Assembly (NCBI GenBank): GCA_900103495.1 | Contig: FMWZ01000010.1 | Coordinates: 99,983-163,982, forward strand | Direction: 5' to 3' | Source of the DNA: Lachnospiraceae bacterium G11 | GTDB taxonomy: Bacteria > Bacillota > Clostridia > Lachnospirales > Lachnospiraceae | DNA: 64,000 nt | In this document: positions 41,318 through 50,541 of the stretch, one piece after another | Position numbering within the stretch: the first letter of the stretch is position 1 | How the letters are laid out: each line of letters begins with the position of its first letter | Notes under the pieces: model-generated | The model's database searches: none | The model's input: only the letters and a program-made list of their open reading frames with translations | Told to the model about the DNA's origin: nothing | Made by a program: the position numbers and the translations under genes

Positions 41318-42255
41318 TGTCAGACGTTAAAATCGCTACCCGTGAAAGTTACGGAAACGCCCTTGTTGAACTGGGCGCAAAGAACGAAAATGTAGTAGTA
41401 CTTGATGCGGACTTGGCAGGAGCCACCAAAACAGGTACTTTCAAGAAAGCATATCCCGACAGATTCATTGACTGCGGAATAGCAGAGTGTAACATGATGG
41501 GAATCGCTGCAGGTCTTGCTACAGTAGGCAAGATTCCCTTTGCAAGTTCTTTTGCTATGTTTGCCAGCGGAAGAGCATTTGAGCAGGTTCGTAACTCCAT
41601 AGGTTACCCCAAGCTCAATGTAAAGATCGGTGCAACCCATGCCGGAATCACAGTAGGTGAAGACGGTGCAACACACCAGTGTAACGAGGACATCGCTCTT
41701 ATGCGCGAGATCCCCGGAATGGTTGTTATGGTTCCCGCAGATGATATCGAGGCAAAGGCTGCAGTTATGGCTGCTGCTGAGCATGAAGGCCCCGTTTATT
41801 TAAGATTCGGCCGTGCAGCCTGCGGTCTTGTAAACGATTTCCCTGGTTATAAGTTTGAGATCGGAAAAGGAACCGTTTTAAAGGAGGGTAAGGACGTATC
41901 CATCATCGCTACAGGTGTGTGCGTTGAGCAGTCTCTCAAGGCAGCTGAAGCCCTCAAGGCTAAGGGCATCGATGCTGAAGTTATCAATATCTGCACCATC
42001 AAGCCCATCGATAAGGATCTCATCATCAAGACCGCCAAGAAGACAGGCAAGGTCGTTACCGTTGAGGAGCATTCCGTTATCGGAGGCCTGGGAAGTGCTG
42101 TTTGTGACGTTCTCAGCGAAGAGTGTCCTACAAAGGTTAAAAAGATTGGTATCAATGATGTATTCGGCGAATCCGGTTCAGCCGGCGCACTTTTAACTAA
42201 GTACGGCTTGGACGCTGATGGAATCGCTAAGTCTGTTGAGCAGTTTCTTTCCTAG
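41317..42255 (+). CDS. transketolase, C-terminal subunit
   Basis: A 312-residue subunit with the pyrimidine-binding and C-terminal domains of transketolase. It contains DADLAGATKTGTFKK, GIAECNMMGIAAGLA and VEEHSVIGGLGSAV. Its ATG shares a base with the upstream stop (TAATG), so the two subunits are translationally coupled. Together they move two-carbon units in the non-oxidative pentose phosphate pathway. DXP synthase is related but is a single longer chain. Confidence 0.95.
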   Translation: MSDVKIATRESYGNALVELGAKNENVVVLDADLAGATKTGTFKKAYPDRFIDCGIAECNMMGIAAGLATVGKIPFASSFAMFASGRAFEQVRNSIGYPKLNVKIGATHAGITVGEDGATHQCNEDIALMREIPGMVVMVPADDIEAKAAVMAAAEHEGPVYLRFGRAACGLVNDFPGYKFEIGKGTVLKEGKDVSIIATGVCVEQSLKAAEALKAKGIDAEVINICTIKPIDKDLIIKTAKKTGKVVTVEEHSVIGGLGSAVCDVLSEECPTKVKKIGINDVFGESGSAGALLTKYGLDADGIAKSVEQFLS

Positions 42256-42277
42256 GGTAAAAGCGGGGGGAGAGAAG

Positions 42278-42940
42278 ATGAAAAGAAGACTTTCACCATC
42301 AATTTTGGCAGCAGATTTCAGTATACTGGGGGAACAGATTAGAACTGTTGATGCTGCCGGAGCAGAATATATCCACATAGATGTCATGGACGGGGCTTTT
42401 GTCCCGTCCATATCCTTCGGAATGCCCGTAATTGAGACCATAAGGAAAGTGACAACGAAAACCTTCGATGTACATCTTATGGTGCAGGATCCCGAAAGAT
42501 ATATCAAGGAATTCGTGGAATGCGGAGCAGATATAATCACCTTCCATCCCGAAGCATGTAACCACGTACAGGAAACCATTGATCTGATTCACAGTTTGGG
42601 AATCAAAGCCGGCTTATCGGTAAAACCCGCAACTCCCATAGAAACCCTAAGGCCATACATAGACCGCCTTGATCTGATTCTTATCATGGGAGTGGAGCCC
42701 GGATTCGGAGGCCAGAAATACATGGAATCCGCTACGGACAAAATAAGGGAAGCCAGGGCTTTGATAGACGAATCCGGCAGAGATATCCGTCTTTCTGTAG
42801 ACGGAGGAATAAAGCTTGATAACGTTTATAAGGTTCTTGACGCCGGAGTGGATGTTGTGGTTGCAGGGTCTGCCATTTTTAAGGGCGACCTTTCAAAAAA
42901 TGTAAAAGATTTTATGACTGTATTCGAAAACCACGAATAG
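42278..42940 (+). CDS. rpe: ribulose-phosphate 3-epimerase
   Basis: A 220-residue TIM-barrel enzyme: SPSILAADF, HIDVMDGAFVPSISFG, FDVHLMV, MGVEPGFGGQK and SVDGGI hold the metal and phosphate residues. It interconverts ribulose and xylulose 5-phosphate and sits logically beside the transketolase genes. I use ATG 42278, preceded by GGGGGGAGAG; a frame extension to 42218 overlaps the previous gene. Confidence 0.97.
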   Translation: MKRRLSPSILAADFSILGEQIRTVDAAGAEYIHIDVMDGAFVPSISFGMPVIETIRKVTTKTFDVHLMVQDPERYIKEFVECGADIITFHPEACNHVQETIDLIHSLGIKAGLSVKPATPIETLRPYIDRLDLILIMGVEPGFGGQKYMESATDKIREARALIDESGRDIRLSVDGGIKLDNVYKVLDAGVDVVVAGSAIFKGDLSKNVKDFMTVFENHE

Positions 42941-42941
42941 T

Positions 42942-42971
42942 TTGCAGGAATGCAGTAAAGTGTGGTATTCT
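42942..42971 (+). promoter_or_regulatory. metG promoter
   Basis: TTGCAG, an 18-bp spacer and TATTCT (42966-42971). Confidence 0.5.
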
Positions 42972-43005
42972 AAAGGTTACAGAATATTGCATAAGAGGTT
43001 AGAAA

Positions 43006-44976
43006 ATGAATAAAGGAAAGTACTATATTACTACTGCCATAGCTTATACATCGGGTAAACCTCATATAGGTAACAGCTACGAGATAGTTTTGGCAGACAG
43101 TATTGCAAGATATAAGAGGAGAGAAGGATACGACGTATTCTTCCAGACCGGAACCGACGAACATGGTCAGAAGGTTGAAATAAAGGCAGCAGAGGCAGGA
43201 GTTACTCCCAAGGAATTCGTTGATAATGTTGCCGGACAGATTAAGGGAATCTGCGATTGCCTTAACTGCTCATATGATAAGTTCATAAGAACGACTGATA
43301 CTGATCACGAGAAGCAGGTTCAGAAGATTTTTAAGAGACTTTATGATCAGGGAGATATTTATAAGGGAGCTTACGAGGGCCTTTACTGTACACCCTGTGA
43401 ATCCTTCTGGACAGAGTCCCAGCTGGTGGACGGAAAGTGCCCTGACTGTGGTCGTGAGGTTAAACCTGCCAAAGAGGAAGCATATTTCTTCAAGATGAGC
43501 AAATATGCCGACAGACTGATTGAGCATATTAATACTCATCCCGAGTTTATTCAGCCTGTTTCCAGAAAGAACGAGATGATGAACAACTTCCTTCTTCCCG
43601 GACTTCAGGATTTATGTGTTTCAAGAACATCTTTCAAGTGGGGAATACCTGTTACTTTTGATGAGAAACACGTGGTTTATGTATGGCTTGATGCCCTTAC
43701 GAACTACATTACCGGAATAGGATATGACGCAGAGGGCAACAGTTCTGAACAGTACAAGAAGTACTGGCCCGCAGACCTTCATCTTATCGGCAAGGATATA
43801 GTAAGATTCCATACCATTTACTGGCCTATTTTCCTTATGGCATTGGGCGAGCCCCTACCTAAGCAGGTATTTGGTCATCCCTGGCTTCTTGCCGGAGACG
43901 GAAAGATGAGCAAATCCAAGGGCAATGTTATCTACGCCGATGATTTGGCAAAGTTCTTCGGAGTTGATGCCGTAAGATACTTCATGATCCATGAGATGCC
44001 CTTTGAAAATGACGGCTCCATTTCCTGGGAGCTTATGACAGAGAGGGTTAACTCGGATCTTGCCAACGTTCTCGGAAACCTGGTTAACAGAACCATTTCC
44101 ATGAGCAACAAGTATTTTGGCGGAGTGGTTGAGGACAAGAAAGTAACAGATGCCGTAGATGAAGACCTTAAGGCTGTTGTAACAGATACAAGAAACAGAG
44201 TTTCTGAAAAGATGGAAGATTTGCATGTGGCGGATGCCATCACAGAAATATTTGCTCTGTTTAAGAGATGCAACAAATATATTGATGAAACAGAACCCTG
44301 GGTTCTTGCAAAGGACGAGGCAAAGAAGGACAGACTTGCAACAGTTCTTTATAACCTTTGTGAAAGCATCAGCATAGGCGCAGCCCTCCTTTGGCCCTTC
44401 CTTCCGGAAACAGCCGAAAAGATATGCAAGCAGCTGAACGTTAAGCTCAGAGATTTTGATACACTTACGACCTTCGGGCTTTTGGAGAACGGAACAAAGG
44501 TTACTGAGACACCTGAGATTTTGTTCGCAAGACTTGATATAAAGGATGTACTCGCAGAAGCTGCAAGAATCGCTGAGATTCAGAAAGCCGAGGCAGGAGT
44601 TACTGAAGATAACAGGGAAGAGGAAAAGGGAATAGATATCCCGTCAAAGGATGAAATTGAGTATGGCGATTTTGACAAACTTCAATTTCAGGTGGGAGAA
44701 ATAATTGCCTGTGAAGAAGTAAAGAATTCAAAGAAGCTTCTTTGCTCACAGGTGCGAATCGGAAGCAAGGTAAAACAGATCGTTTCCGGAATCAAGGCTT
44801 ATTACAAGCCCGAGGAAATGGTAGGTAAGAAGGTTATGGTTCTTGTGAACCTTAAGCCTGCAACACTTGCCGGTGTTTTATCTGAAGGGATGCTTTTGTG
44901 TGCGGAGGATGAAAACGGTAATCTGTCATTGATGACACCGGAAAAGGAGATGCCCTCCGGCGCAGAGATCTGCTAA
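43006..44976 (+). CDS. metG: methionyl-tRNA synthetase
   Basis: A 656-residue class I synthetase. The HIGH motif appears as PHIGNSY, the KMSKS loop as GDGKMSKSKGN, and two CxxC pairs (CTPC, CPDC) form the zinc knuckle. The last 110 residues are a tRNA-binding OB domain (FDKLQFQVGEI...LKPATLAGVLSEGM) used for dimerisation. It loads methionine onto tRNA. AAGAGGT lies 7 nt before the ATG. No T-box leader is visible in the short upstream region. Confidence 0.98.
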   Translation: MNKGKYYITTAIAYTSGKPHIGNSYEIVLADSIARYKRREGYDVFFQTGTDEHGQKVEIKAAEAGVTPKEFVDNVAGQIKGICDCLNCSYDKFIRTTDTDHEKQVQKIFKRLYDQGDIYKGAYEGLYCTPCESFWTESQLVDGKCPDCGREVKPAKEEAYFFKMSKYADRLIEHINTHPEFIQPVSRKNEMMNNFLLPGLQDLCVSRTSFKWGIPVTFDEKHVVYVWLDALTNYITGIGYDAEGNSSEQYKKYWPADLHLIGKDIVRFHTIYWPIFLMALGEPLPKQVFGHPWLLAGDGKMSKSKGNVIYADDLAKFFGVDAVRYFMIHEMPFENDGSISWELMTERVNSDLANVLGNLVNRTISMSNKYFGGVVEDKKVTDAVDEDLKAVVTDTRNRVSEKMEDLHVADAITEIFALFKRCNKYIDETEPWVLAKDEAKKDRLATVLYNLCESISIGAALLWPFLPETAEKICKQLNVKLRDFDTLTTFGLLENGTKVTETPEILFARLDIKDVLAEAARIAEIQKAEAGVTEDNREEEKGIDIPSKDEIEYGDFDKLQFQVGEIIACEEVKNSKKLLCSQVRIGSKVKQIVSGIKAYYKPEEMVGKKVMVLVNLKPATLAGVLSEGMLLCAEDENGNLSLMTPEKEMPSGAEIC

Positions 44977-45006
44977 TAAGGGATTAAAGATTAGGGAGGA
45001 TACGGC

Positions 45007-46701
45007 GTGAAGACAATATCACAAAAAATTAAAACTGTGATGGCTGTCAGTGCGCTCGTTATCCTCTTTTTTTGTTATGTAGTGACAGCTGTTTCAGATT
45101 CAAGGAGAGAAGCGGAAACCCCCAATATTGAGCTGATTGACCATTGGGAGATGGAGACAAAAGACGGAATCTATTCCGACGTAAAACTGTCAGAGCAAAG
45201 TTTTGATACATTAAAGAGAGGGGACAGCGTTGTTATTTCAACGACTCTTCCCAACAAAACAATTACCAACCCCATGATGCGTCTGTTTTCAAATCACTGC
45301 AGCGTTGAAGTGTTCTTAGACGGAGAGGAAATCTTTGAATACGGGGTTGAAAGAACGTTAAATAATAAGTTCATAGGCTACGGCTTCCTGTATTTTGCCC
45401 TTCCCTATGATTATCCCGGAAAGAAACTGGTAATCAGATATATTTCTTCCGAATCCATCGACACGAAATCTCTTCGTGCACCAACCATCTATGATTCCAC
45501 AACCATGATGGTGAATTATGCAGCAGTTAACAGAAGGCTCCTGGCAATGAACATGTTTCTCATGGTTCTTGGCCTGGGACTGGTTGTTTTTGGACTGATT
45601 CTGCACCTGACCAAACAGAGAGCTTTAAGACTTGCATCAGTGGGAGCCTTTGCTTTTTCCCTTTCCATGTGGTCCATGTGCAGTTACCATCTTATGGATA
45701 TCTTTACAAACGATATGCTCTTTAAGAATTATCTGGAGTATTATTCGCTGTTTTTGGCACCTTTATTTTTCCTGATTTACTTTTGGACCGATCTAAAGAA
45801 CAGGGATACAATATCAATTAGAGCAACCTATAAGTCGCTTGTTGTATCTCAGATTCTTTTTCTTATAGTTGTTACCATCGCTCACGCCACCGACAGGCTT
45901 CATATTTCGGCAGCCATCTGGGGCCAGCTTGCTTTGATAATAATGGAGACGGTGGGAATACTTGCCATCTGTCTTAATGATGTGATACATAAGACTTTTA
46001 CGTCGAAGGCTTTGTTTTTGGGAGTTGTATCCATTTCTGCTTTTGCTTTGGTGGATGTGGCTTTGTTCTTTTTCCAAAAGCTGGGAATCGAAACAAACAA
46101 TAGACATTTTTCGTCCATTACATGTATGGGGGCAATTGTATTTGTCATCTGTCTTGTGTGGGATTACTACCTGGAACACGAGAAAGCGAAGGAGGAGGCC
46201 ATCAAAACAGACGCTCTTGAAAGGCTTGCCTATACAGATCCCCTTACCGGAATTCCCAACAGGAGAAGCTATGACGACCGCCTCAAGGCTCTGGAGGAGA
46301 AACCTGAAGATTTTGCCCTTGTTGCGGTTGATGTAAATGGACTTAAGCACATAAATGATACCCTGGGGCATGAGATGGGAGACCTTCTCATAACTTCCAT
46401 GGCGGATTGTTTAAAGAAAACCTTCGGTTCGAATTCAATGATAGCCAGAATGGGCGGAGATGAGTTCGCCGCCATAGTTACGGATCTTCAATACAAAGAT
46501 ATGGACAGCATTATATGGAAGCTTCAGTCCGAGATTGAGATAAAGAATGAAGAGCAGCCCATGTTACATATAAGTGCTGCTTACGGATACTGTAAGAGAA
46601 GTGAGTATCCAAATATGAACGCCAAAGAGATATACAGAATTGCAGACAGCAGAATGTACGTTAGAAAAGCTCAAATGAAAAGGGAAGGGAAACGCTCATG
46701 A
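45007..46701 (+). CDS. membrane diguanylate cyclase (7TM sensor plus GGDEF)
   Basis: A 564-residue protein starting with GTG after GGGAGGA. One helix (about 10-30) leads to an extracytoplasmic beta-sandwich domain (35-170), then about seven helices (178-400) of the 7TMR-DISM type and a GGDEF domain (about 410-564). The active motif MGGDEFAA is intact, so it should make cyclic di-GMP. The RxxD inhibitory site is absent: the corresponding residues are GSNS. The signal is unknown. Its stop overlaps the start of the hydrolase gene by 4 bp. Confidence 0.92.
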   Translation: MKTISQKIKTVMAVSALVILFFCYVVTAVSDSRREAETPNIELIDHWEMETKDGIYSDVKLSEQSFDTLKRGDSVVISTTLPNKTITNPMMRLFSNHCSVEVFLDGEEIFEYGVERTLNNKFIGYGFLYFALPYDYPGKKLVIRYISSESIDTKSLRAPTIYDSTTMMVNYAAVNRRLLAMNMFLMVLGLGLVVFGLILHLTKQRALRLASVGAFAFSLSMWSMCSYHLMDIFTNDMLFKNYLEYYSLFLAPLFFLIYFWTDLKNRDTISIRATYKSLVVSQILFLIVVTIAHATDRLHISAAIWGQLALIIMETVGILAICLNDVIHKTFTSKALFLGVVSISAFALVDVALFFFQKLGIETNNRHFSSITCMGAIVFVICLVWDYYLEHEKAKEEAIKTDALERLAYTDPLTGIPNRRSYDDRLKALEEKPEDFALVAVDVNGLKHINDTLGHEMGDLLITSMADCLKKTFGSNSMIARMGGDEFAAIVTDLQYKDMDSIIWKLQSEIEIKNEEQPMLHISAAYGYCKRSEYPNMNAKEIYRIADSRMYVRKAQMKREGKRS

Positions 46702-47633
46702 AGAAAAAAGAGTTTTACTTCGAATCAAGAGACAATCATTCAAAGGTACATGCCGTAAGATGGCTTCCGGATGATGAATCCGTAAAGGCTATTCTTGTTC
46801 TGGTACACGGAATGGCAGAGTATATCGAAAGGTATGAAGGCCTTGCAAATTACTTTGCGGACAGAGGTTTTCTGGTAACCGGTATAGACAATCTGGGACA
46901 CGGCAAATCCATAAGAGAGGATAAGAATCCCGGGTACTTTGCTCCCCATGATCCTGCAACGGTTGTGGTACGCGACGTACACAGACTTAAGAAACTTACC
47001 CAGGAAGAGTATCCCGGAATCCCCGTAGCGATTCTCGGACACAGCATGGGTTCATTTATAGTAAGAAACTATGTCATAAGATACGGAACAGGAATTGAGT
47101 GCGCGGTAATCATGGGCACAGGAGAACAGCCGGGAGCTGTTCTTGCAGGAGGAAAAGCTGTTGCCGGTCTTCAGAAACTTTTCCTTGGGGACAATCACAT
47201 CAGTAAGCTTATGGAAGGAATGGCCTTCGGAAGCTACTTAAAGAGAATACCGGGCAAAAGAACGGCCATGGACTGGCTTTCTGTGGACGAGGCAAATGTT
47301 GACAAGTACATTGCCGATCCCCTTTGCGGCTTTACATTCCCTGTAAATGGATTCAGAACTTTATTTGAACTGATTAAGAGATGCCAGAAGAGCGACAATA
47401 TCGACAAGATTCCTAAGACTCTGCCTCTCCTTGTAATTGCAGGTAAAGAGGATCCTGTGGGTAACTACGGAAAGGGTCCCGAGAGTGTTTCTAAGGCTTA
47501 TAAGGCAGCAGGAATAAAGGATGTGGAACTTGTCCTTTATGACGGAATGAGACATGAGATATTAAACGAGGCCGGCAAGGAACAGGTCTACAAGGACATC
47601 TTCGATTTTGTTAATGCACATACTTGTAAATAG
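46698..47633 (+). CDS. alpha/beta hydrolase, lysophospholipase-like
   Basis: A 311-residue cytoplasmic hydrolase of the monoacylglycerol lipase group. VLVHGMAEYIERYEGL forms the oxyanion region, GHSMGSFI contains the nucleophile Ser, GKEDPVGNYGKG supplies the Asp and YDGMRHEIL the His. No signal peptide is present. It is translationally coupled to the diguanylate cyclase upstream. The substrate may be lysophospholipid or monoglyceride. Confidence 0.9.
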   Translation: MKKKEFYFESRDNHSKVHAVRWLPDDESVKAILVLVHGMAEYIERYEGLANYFADRGFLVTGIDNLGHGKSIREDKNPGYFAPHDPATVVVRDVHRLKKLTQEEYPGIPVAILGHSMGSFIVRNYVIRYGTGIECAVIMGTGEQPGAVLAGGKAVAGLQKLFLGDNHISKLMEGMAFGSYLKRIPGKRTAMDWLSVDEANVDKYIADPLCGFTFPVNGFRTLFELIKRCQKSDNIDKIPKTLPLLVIAGKEDPVGNYGKGPESVSKAYKAAGIKDVELVLYDGMRHEILNEAGKEQVYKDIFDFVNAHTCK

Positions 47634-47652
47634 GATATTTTTCCTATATAAT
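47624..47652 (+). promoter_or_regulatory. promoter of the small GNAT gene
   Basis: TTGTAA, a 17-bp spacer and TATAAT (47647-47652); a second TATAAT follows at 47661. Confidence 0.6.
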
Positions 47653-47681
47653 CTTCTTGATATAATTCAAGGTTATTTACT

Positions 47682-48158
47682 ATGAGTTTTGAAGACAATA
47701 TTCGGGTAAGACCTGCAAGTATAGATGATTGGCAACCGGCAATGGATTTGGCCTGGCGGACTTTTTTAAGGTTTGATGCCGATGACTATAAGCGTGAGGG
47801 CATCGATAACTTTAAGGAGTTTGTTACGGATTCAAAGCTTTACAGGAATTTCTGCGAAGGCAGATATCCTTTGTTTGTGGCGCTCATTAAGGACAGGATT
47901 GTAGGGCTTATTTCTCTTAGAAACGATAACCATATATCGCTTTTGTTTGTGGACGGTGATTACCACAGAAGAGGCATAGGAAGAGCCTTGATGGAATACA
48001 CAAGGCAGTACCTTGCCAATGAGGTCAATATAAACTCGGCCACAGTATTTGCTGCACCCTATGCCTACTCGTTTTATGAGGCTGAAGGGTTCTTGGCGAT
48101 AGGAGAGGAAACCGAGCGAGACGGTATGAGATTCACTCCTATGGAAATGATTTTTTGA
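47682..48158 (+). CDS. GNAT family acetyltransferase
   Basis: A 158-residue single-domain acetyltransferase. The acetyl-CoA loop is FVDGDYHRRGIGRALM, and the C-terminal APYAYSFYEAEGF is typical of the family. The target is unknown. AAGG lies 10 nt before the ATG, so translation may be modest. It probably heads a transcript with the DUF624 gene 17 bp downstream. Confidence 0.9.
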   Translation: MSFEDNIRVRPASIDDWQPAMDLAWRTFLRFDADDYKREGIDNFKEFVTDSKLYRNFCEGRYPLFVALIKDRIVGLISLRNDNHISLLFVDGDYHRRGIGRALMEYTRQYLANEVNINSATVFAAPYAYSFYEAEGFLAIGEETERDGMRFTPMEMIF

Positions 48159-48175
48159 AAGGTTAACAGGTAATT

Positions 48176-48874
48176 ATGAAGTTTTTAAATATAGACAGTC
48201 CTTTGATGCGCTTTCTTTCCAGAATGGGAGATTTAATGCTCCTTAATCTTCTGACCGCTTTTCTTTGCGTGCCGATTATTACGGCGGGAGCAGCAATCAC
48301 AGCGCTTCATTATGTATCCCTTAAGATGGTCAGAGGCGAAGAGGGTTATATTTTCAAGGACTACATGAAGTCATTCAAGCAGAATTTTAAACAGGCCACA
48401 GCTATTTGGGCCATTGGTATTGTTATAATTCTTATTTTTGTGGGTGACTATTTTATTCTTCTTAATGCACAGAATGTTCCGCAGGGACTGGGAACCATTA
48501 TCCTTGCGGTTTCCATTATTGTTTTCGTAGTTACAAGATATGTGTTTCCGGTTCTCTCACATTTCGAGAATACGGTACCCAAGACCATTAAGAACGGTGT
48601 GTTCATGAGTATGCTGGCAGCTCCCAAGGCTTTGTGTATGGCTGTTTTGGAGATTGCTCCCATTGTTCTTTTGTATTTTTCCGTCAGACTGGTACCTGTT
48701 GTTCTTCTGTTCGGAATAGCTTTACCCGCATATCTTGGCGCAATGCTCTACAATACCACATTTAAGAAATTTGAGCCCGAGGACAAGGAAGAGCCTGTTT
48801 CGGATATGGATTTCCATGTTGTGGTGGATGAAGAAGAAACTGATGGCGAGGGATTGCCTGAAGAGGATAAATAA
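48176..48874 (+). CDS. DUF624 (YesL-like) membrane protein
   Basis: A 232-residue protein with about five helices. The N-terminal MRFLSRMGDLMLLNLLTAF and IITAGAAITALHYVSLKM stretch is the family signature. The last 35 residues are an acidic cytoplasmic tail. YesL-like proteins often accompany sugar ABC transporters and YesMN regulators; here no transporter is adjacent, although an MsmK-type ATPase lies 1.7 kb downstream. Function unknown. Confidence 0.88.
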   Translation: MKFLNIDSPLMRFLSRMGDLMLLNLLTAFLCVPIITAGAAITALHYVSLKMVRGEEGYIFKDYMKSFKQNFKQATAIWAIGIVIILIFVGDYFILLNAQNVPQGLGTIILAVSIIVFVVTRYVFPVLSHFENTVPKTIKNGVFMSMLAAPKALCMAVLEIAPIVLLYFSVRLVPVVLLFGIALPAYLGAMLYNTTFKKFEPEDKEEPVSDMDFHVVVDEEETDGEGLPEEDK

Positions 48875-48913
48875 TAATAATATATTAGGGATTACTTCTG
48901 TAGGGACGTATTA

Positions 48914-50392
48914 ATGCTTTCAAAGCTTAGGGGAAAAACAGAAATTTGGTGGTTTGCTGCCATAATGGTTATTCTGGCAGTTATTTTGGTGTCATTAATC
49001 TCTCTTTCCGACGTAGGAAAGACTAAATCTAAAAAGGCGATTGAGGAATACTTCAAGGTTGAAGTAACCAAGGCCGCCGATTCTTTTTCCAAGGGCCTCA
49101 AAGAAGCTGAGGTCGCCACGGAGTCCATGGTGGATTTCATTTCCTCTGAACACGAGATGAGAAAGACCACCAAGACTCATCTTGCAGATTCACTTAAGAA
49201 GAACACAAATGCAAAGGCAGTTGCCATAGTTGATGCATCCGGCGCAGGATTCGACAATAAGGGATATGCGGTGGATCTTTCGGGTACCTCTTATTTCTCC
49301 GGACTGAATGATGATGCTTCCTTCAGATTCGTACAGGGAGACGGATTAACCGACTTATATCAAAGCCTCATTCTTTCAAGACCCATTGTCTATGGCGGGT
49401 CCAGGAAAGGCTATGTAATAGTCTGCTTTGACGCTGATCTTTTCGGCGTTGAAAACATTTATACACCCTTCGAAAACACAAGCTTCTATGGAATAGTTGA
49501 CACTGAGGGTATGTGCCCGAAGTACTTCGGAATCAAGAATATGGTTATCTTAAACGAAGTGGGAATGTGGAATAACATTAAGGACCTTTGCGGGCAGGAT
49601 ACCATCATAGATACCATAAGAGACAACTCCATTAATGAGACCCAGCTCCTTCATGTAAAGGGAGCCGCAGATTCGAGGGTATATATTGTTGCACCTTTAC
49701 ATATGAATGACTGGCGAATGGTGGTGAGCGTCAACAGAACCTACTTCGATTCCCTCCAGAAACGGGACTGGCAGAAAATCAGACTTCTTTGCTGGGAAAT
49801 CGGAATTGCCACAGCAGGATTTTTCGTTGTGTTCCTTATCTTCAGCCTCTTTAACAGACGTAAAGAAAACGCAAATAAACAGGAACTTGAGGTTAAGGCG
49901 GATACAGATCTTCTCACCGGTTTATATAATAAGATAGCAACTGAGAAACTCATTAAGAATTATATAGCCCAGAATCCTGATGGAAGAGGCCTTTTGATAC
50001 TTCTTGACCTTGATAACTTCAAGAAGATTAATGATACATTGGGCCACGGCTTTGGCGACGAGGTACTGCAGTACCTTGGAATGCGTTTGGGTTCTCAGTT
50101 CAGGGTTACGGATATTGTGGGCCGTATCGGTGGCGACGAGTTCATGGTTTTCCTTAAAGATATGAAGACTCAGGAATACATCGAGGCGGAAGCAAGAAAG
50201 ATGTCCAGGTTCTTTAACAATTTCCAGGTTGGAGAGTATACAAAGTTCTATGCAACCGCAAGTATGGGTGCAGCAGTATACCCTGACGATGGCAAAACCT
50301 TCGACGCTTTGTACCGCGCAGCAGACACTGCCCTTTATAAGGCCAAGAAAAATGGCAAGAAACAGCTGGCTTTTTTCGGCAAAGATAACTAA
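48914..50392 (+). CDS. membrane diguanylate cyclase (Cache-like sensor plus GGDEF)
   Basis: A 492-residue protein: helix near 12-32, an extracytoplasmic Cache-like domain to about 290, a second helix near 295-315 and a GGDEF domain (about 330-492). The active motif GGDEFMVF is intact, and RVTD five residues upstream matches the product-inhibition site, unlike the cyclase at 45 kb. It should synthesise cyclic di-GMP in response to an external ligand. No partner gene is adjacent. Confidence 0.93.
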   Translation: MLSKLRGKTEIWWFAAIMVILAVILVSLISLSDVGKTKSKKAIEEYFKVEVTKAADSFSKGLKEAEVATESMVDFISSEHEMRKTTKTHLADSLKKNTNAKAVAIVDASGAGFDNKGYAVDLSGTSYFSGLNDDASFRFVQGDGLTDLYQSLILSRPIVYGGSRKGYVIVCFDADLFGVENIYTPFENTSFYGIVDTEGMCPKYFGIKNMVILNEVGMWNNIKDLCGQDTIIDTIRDNSINETQLLHVKGAADSRVYIVAPLHMNDWRMVVSVNRTYFDSLQKRDWQKIRLLCWEIGIATAGFFVVFLIFSLFNRRKENANKQELEVKADTDLLTGLYNKIATEKLIKNYIAQNPDGRGLLILLDLDNFKKINDTLGHGFGDEVLQYLGMRLGSQFRVTDIVGRIGGDEFMVFLKDMKTQEYIEAEARKMSRFFNNFQVGEYTKFYATASMGAAVYPDDGKTFDALYRAADTALYKAKKNGKKQLAFFGKDN

Positions 50393-50446
50393 AAATAAAT
50401 TTTGGTGTGCAATTTGACCAATCTTTAAAAGAATTTTTGTGGAATA

Positions 50447-50508
50447 GTGGCATAGCCTAAAAGAACCACCATAATATATACTTTTCTCAGTGGCTGGGGT
50501 TAGCCCCG
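50447..50508 (+). promoter_or_regulatory. promoter and leader hairpin of the MsmK-type ATPase gene
   Basis: GTGGCA, a 17-bp spacer and CATAAT (50470-50475). A short hairpin TGGGG-TTAG-CCCCG (50495-50508) lies near +13. Confidence 0.45.
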
Positions 50509-50541
50509 AATATAAAATTTAGTTTTTTAGGAGGAACTGTA

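Noticed and set aside
42218..42277. Upstream start for rpe
   Set aside because: It overlaps the transketolase gene, whereas ATG 42278 has a strong GGGGGGAGAG site and matches the family N terminus.
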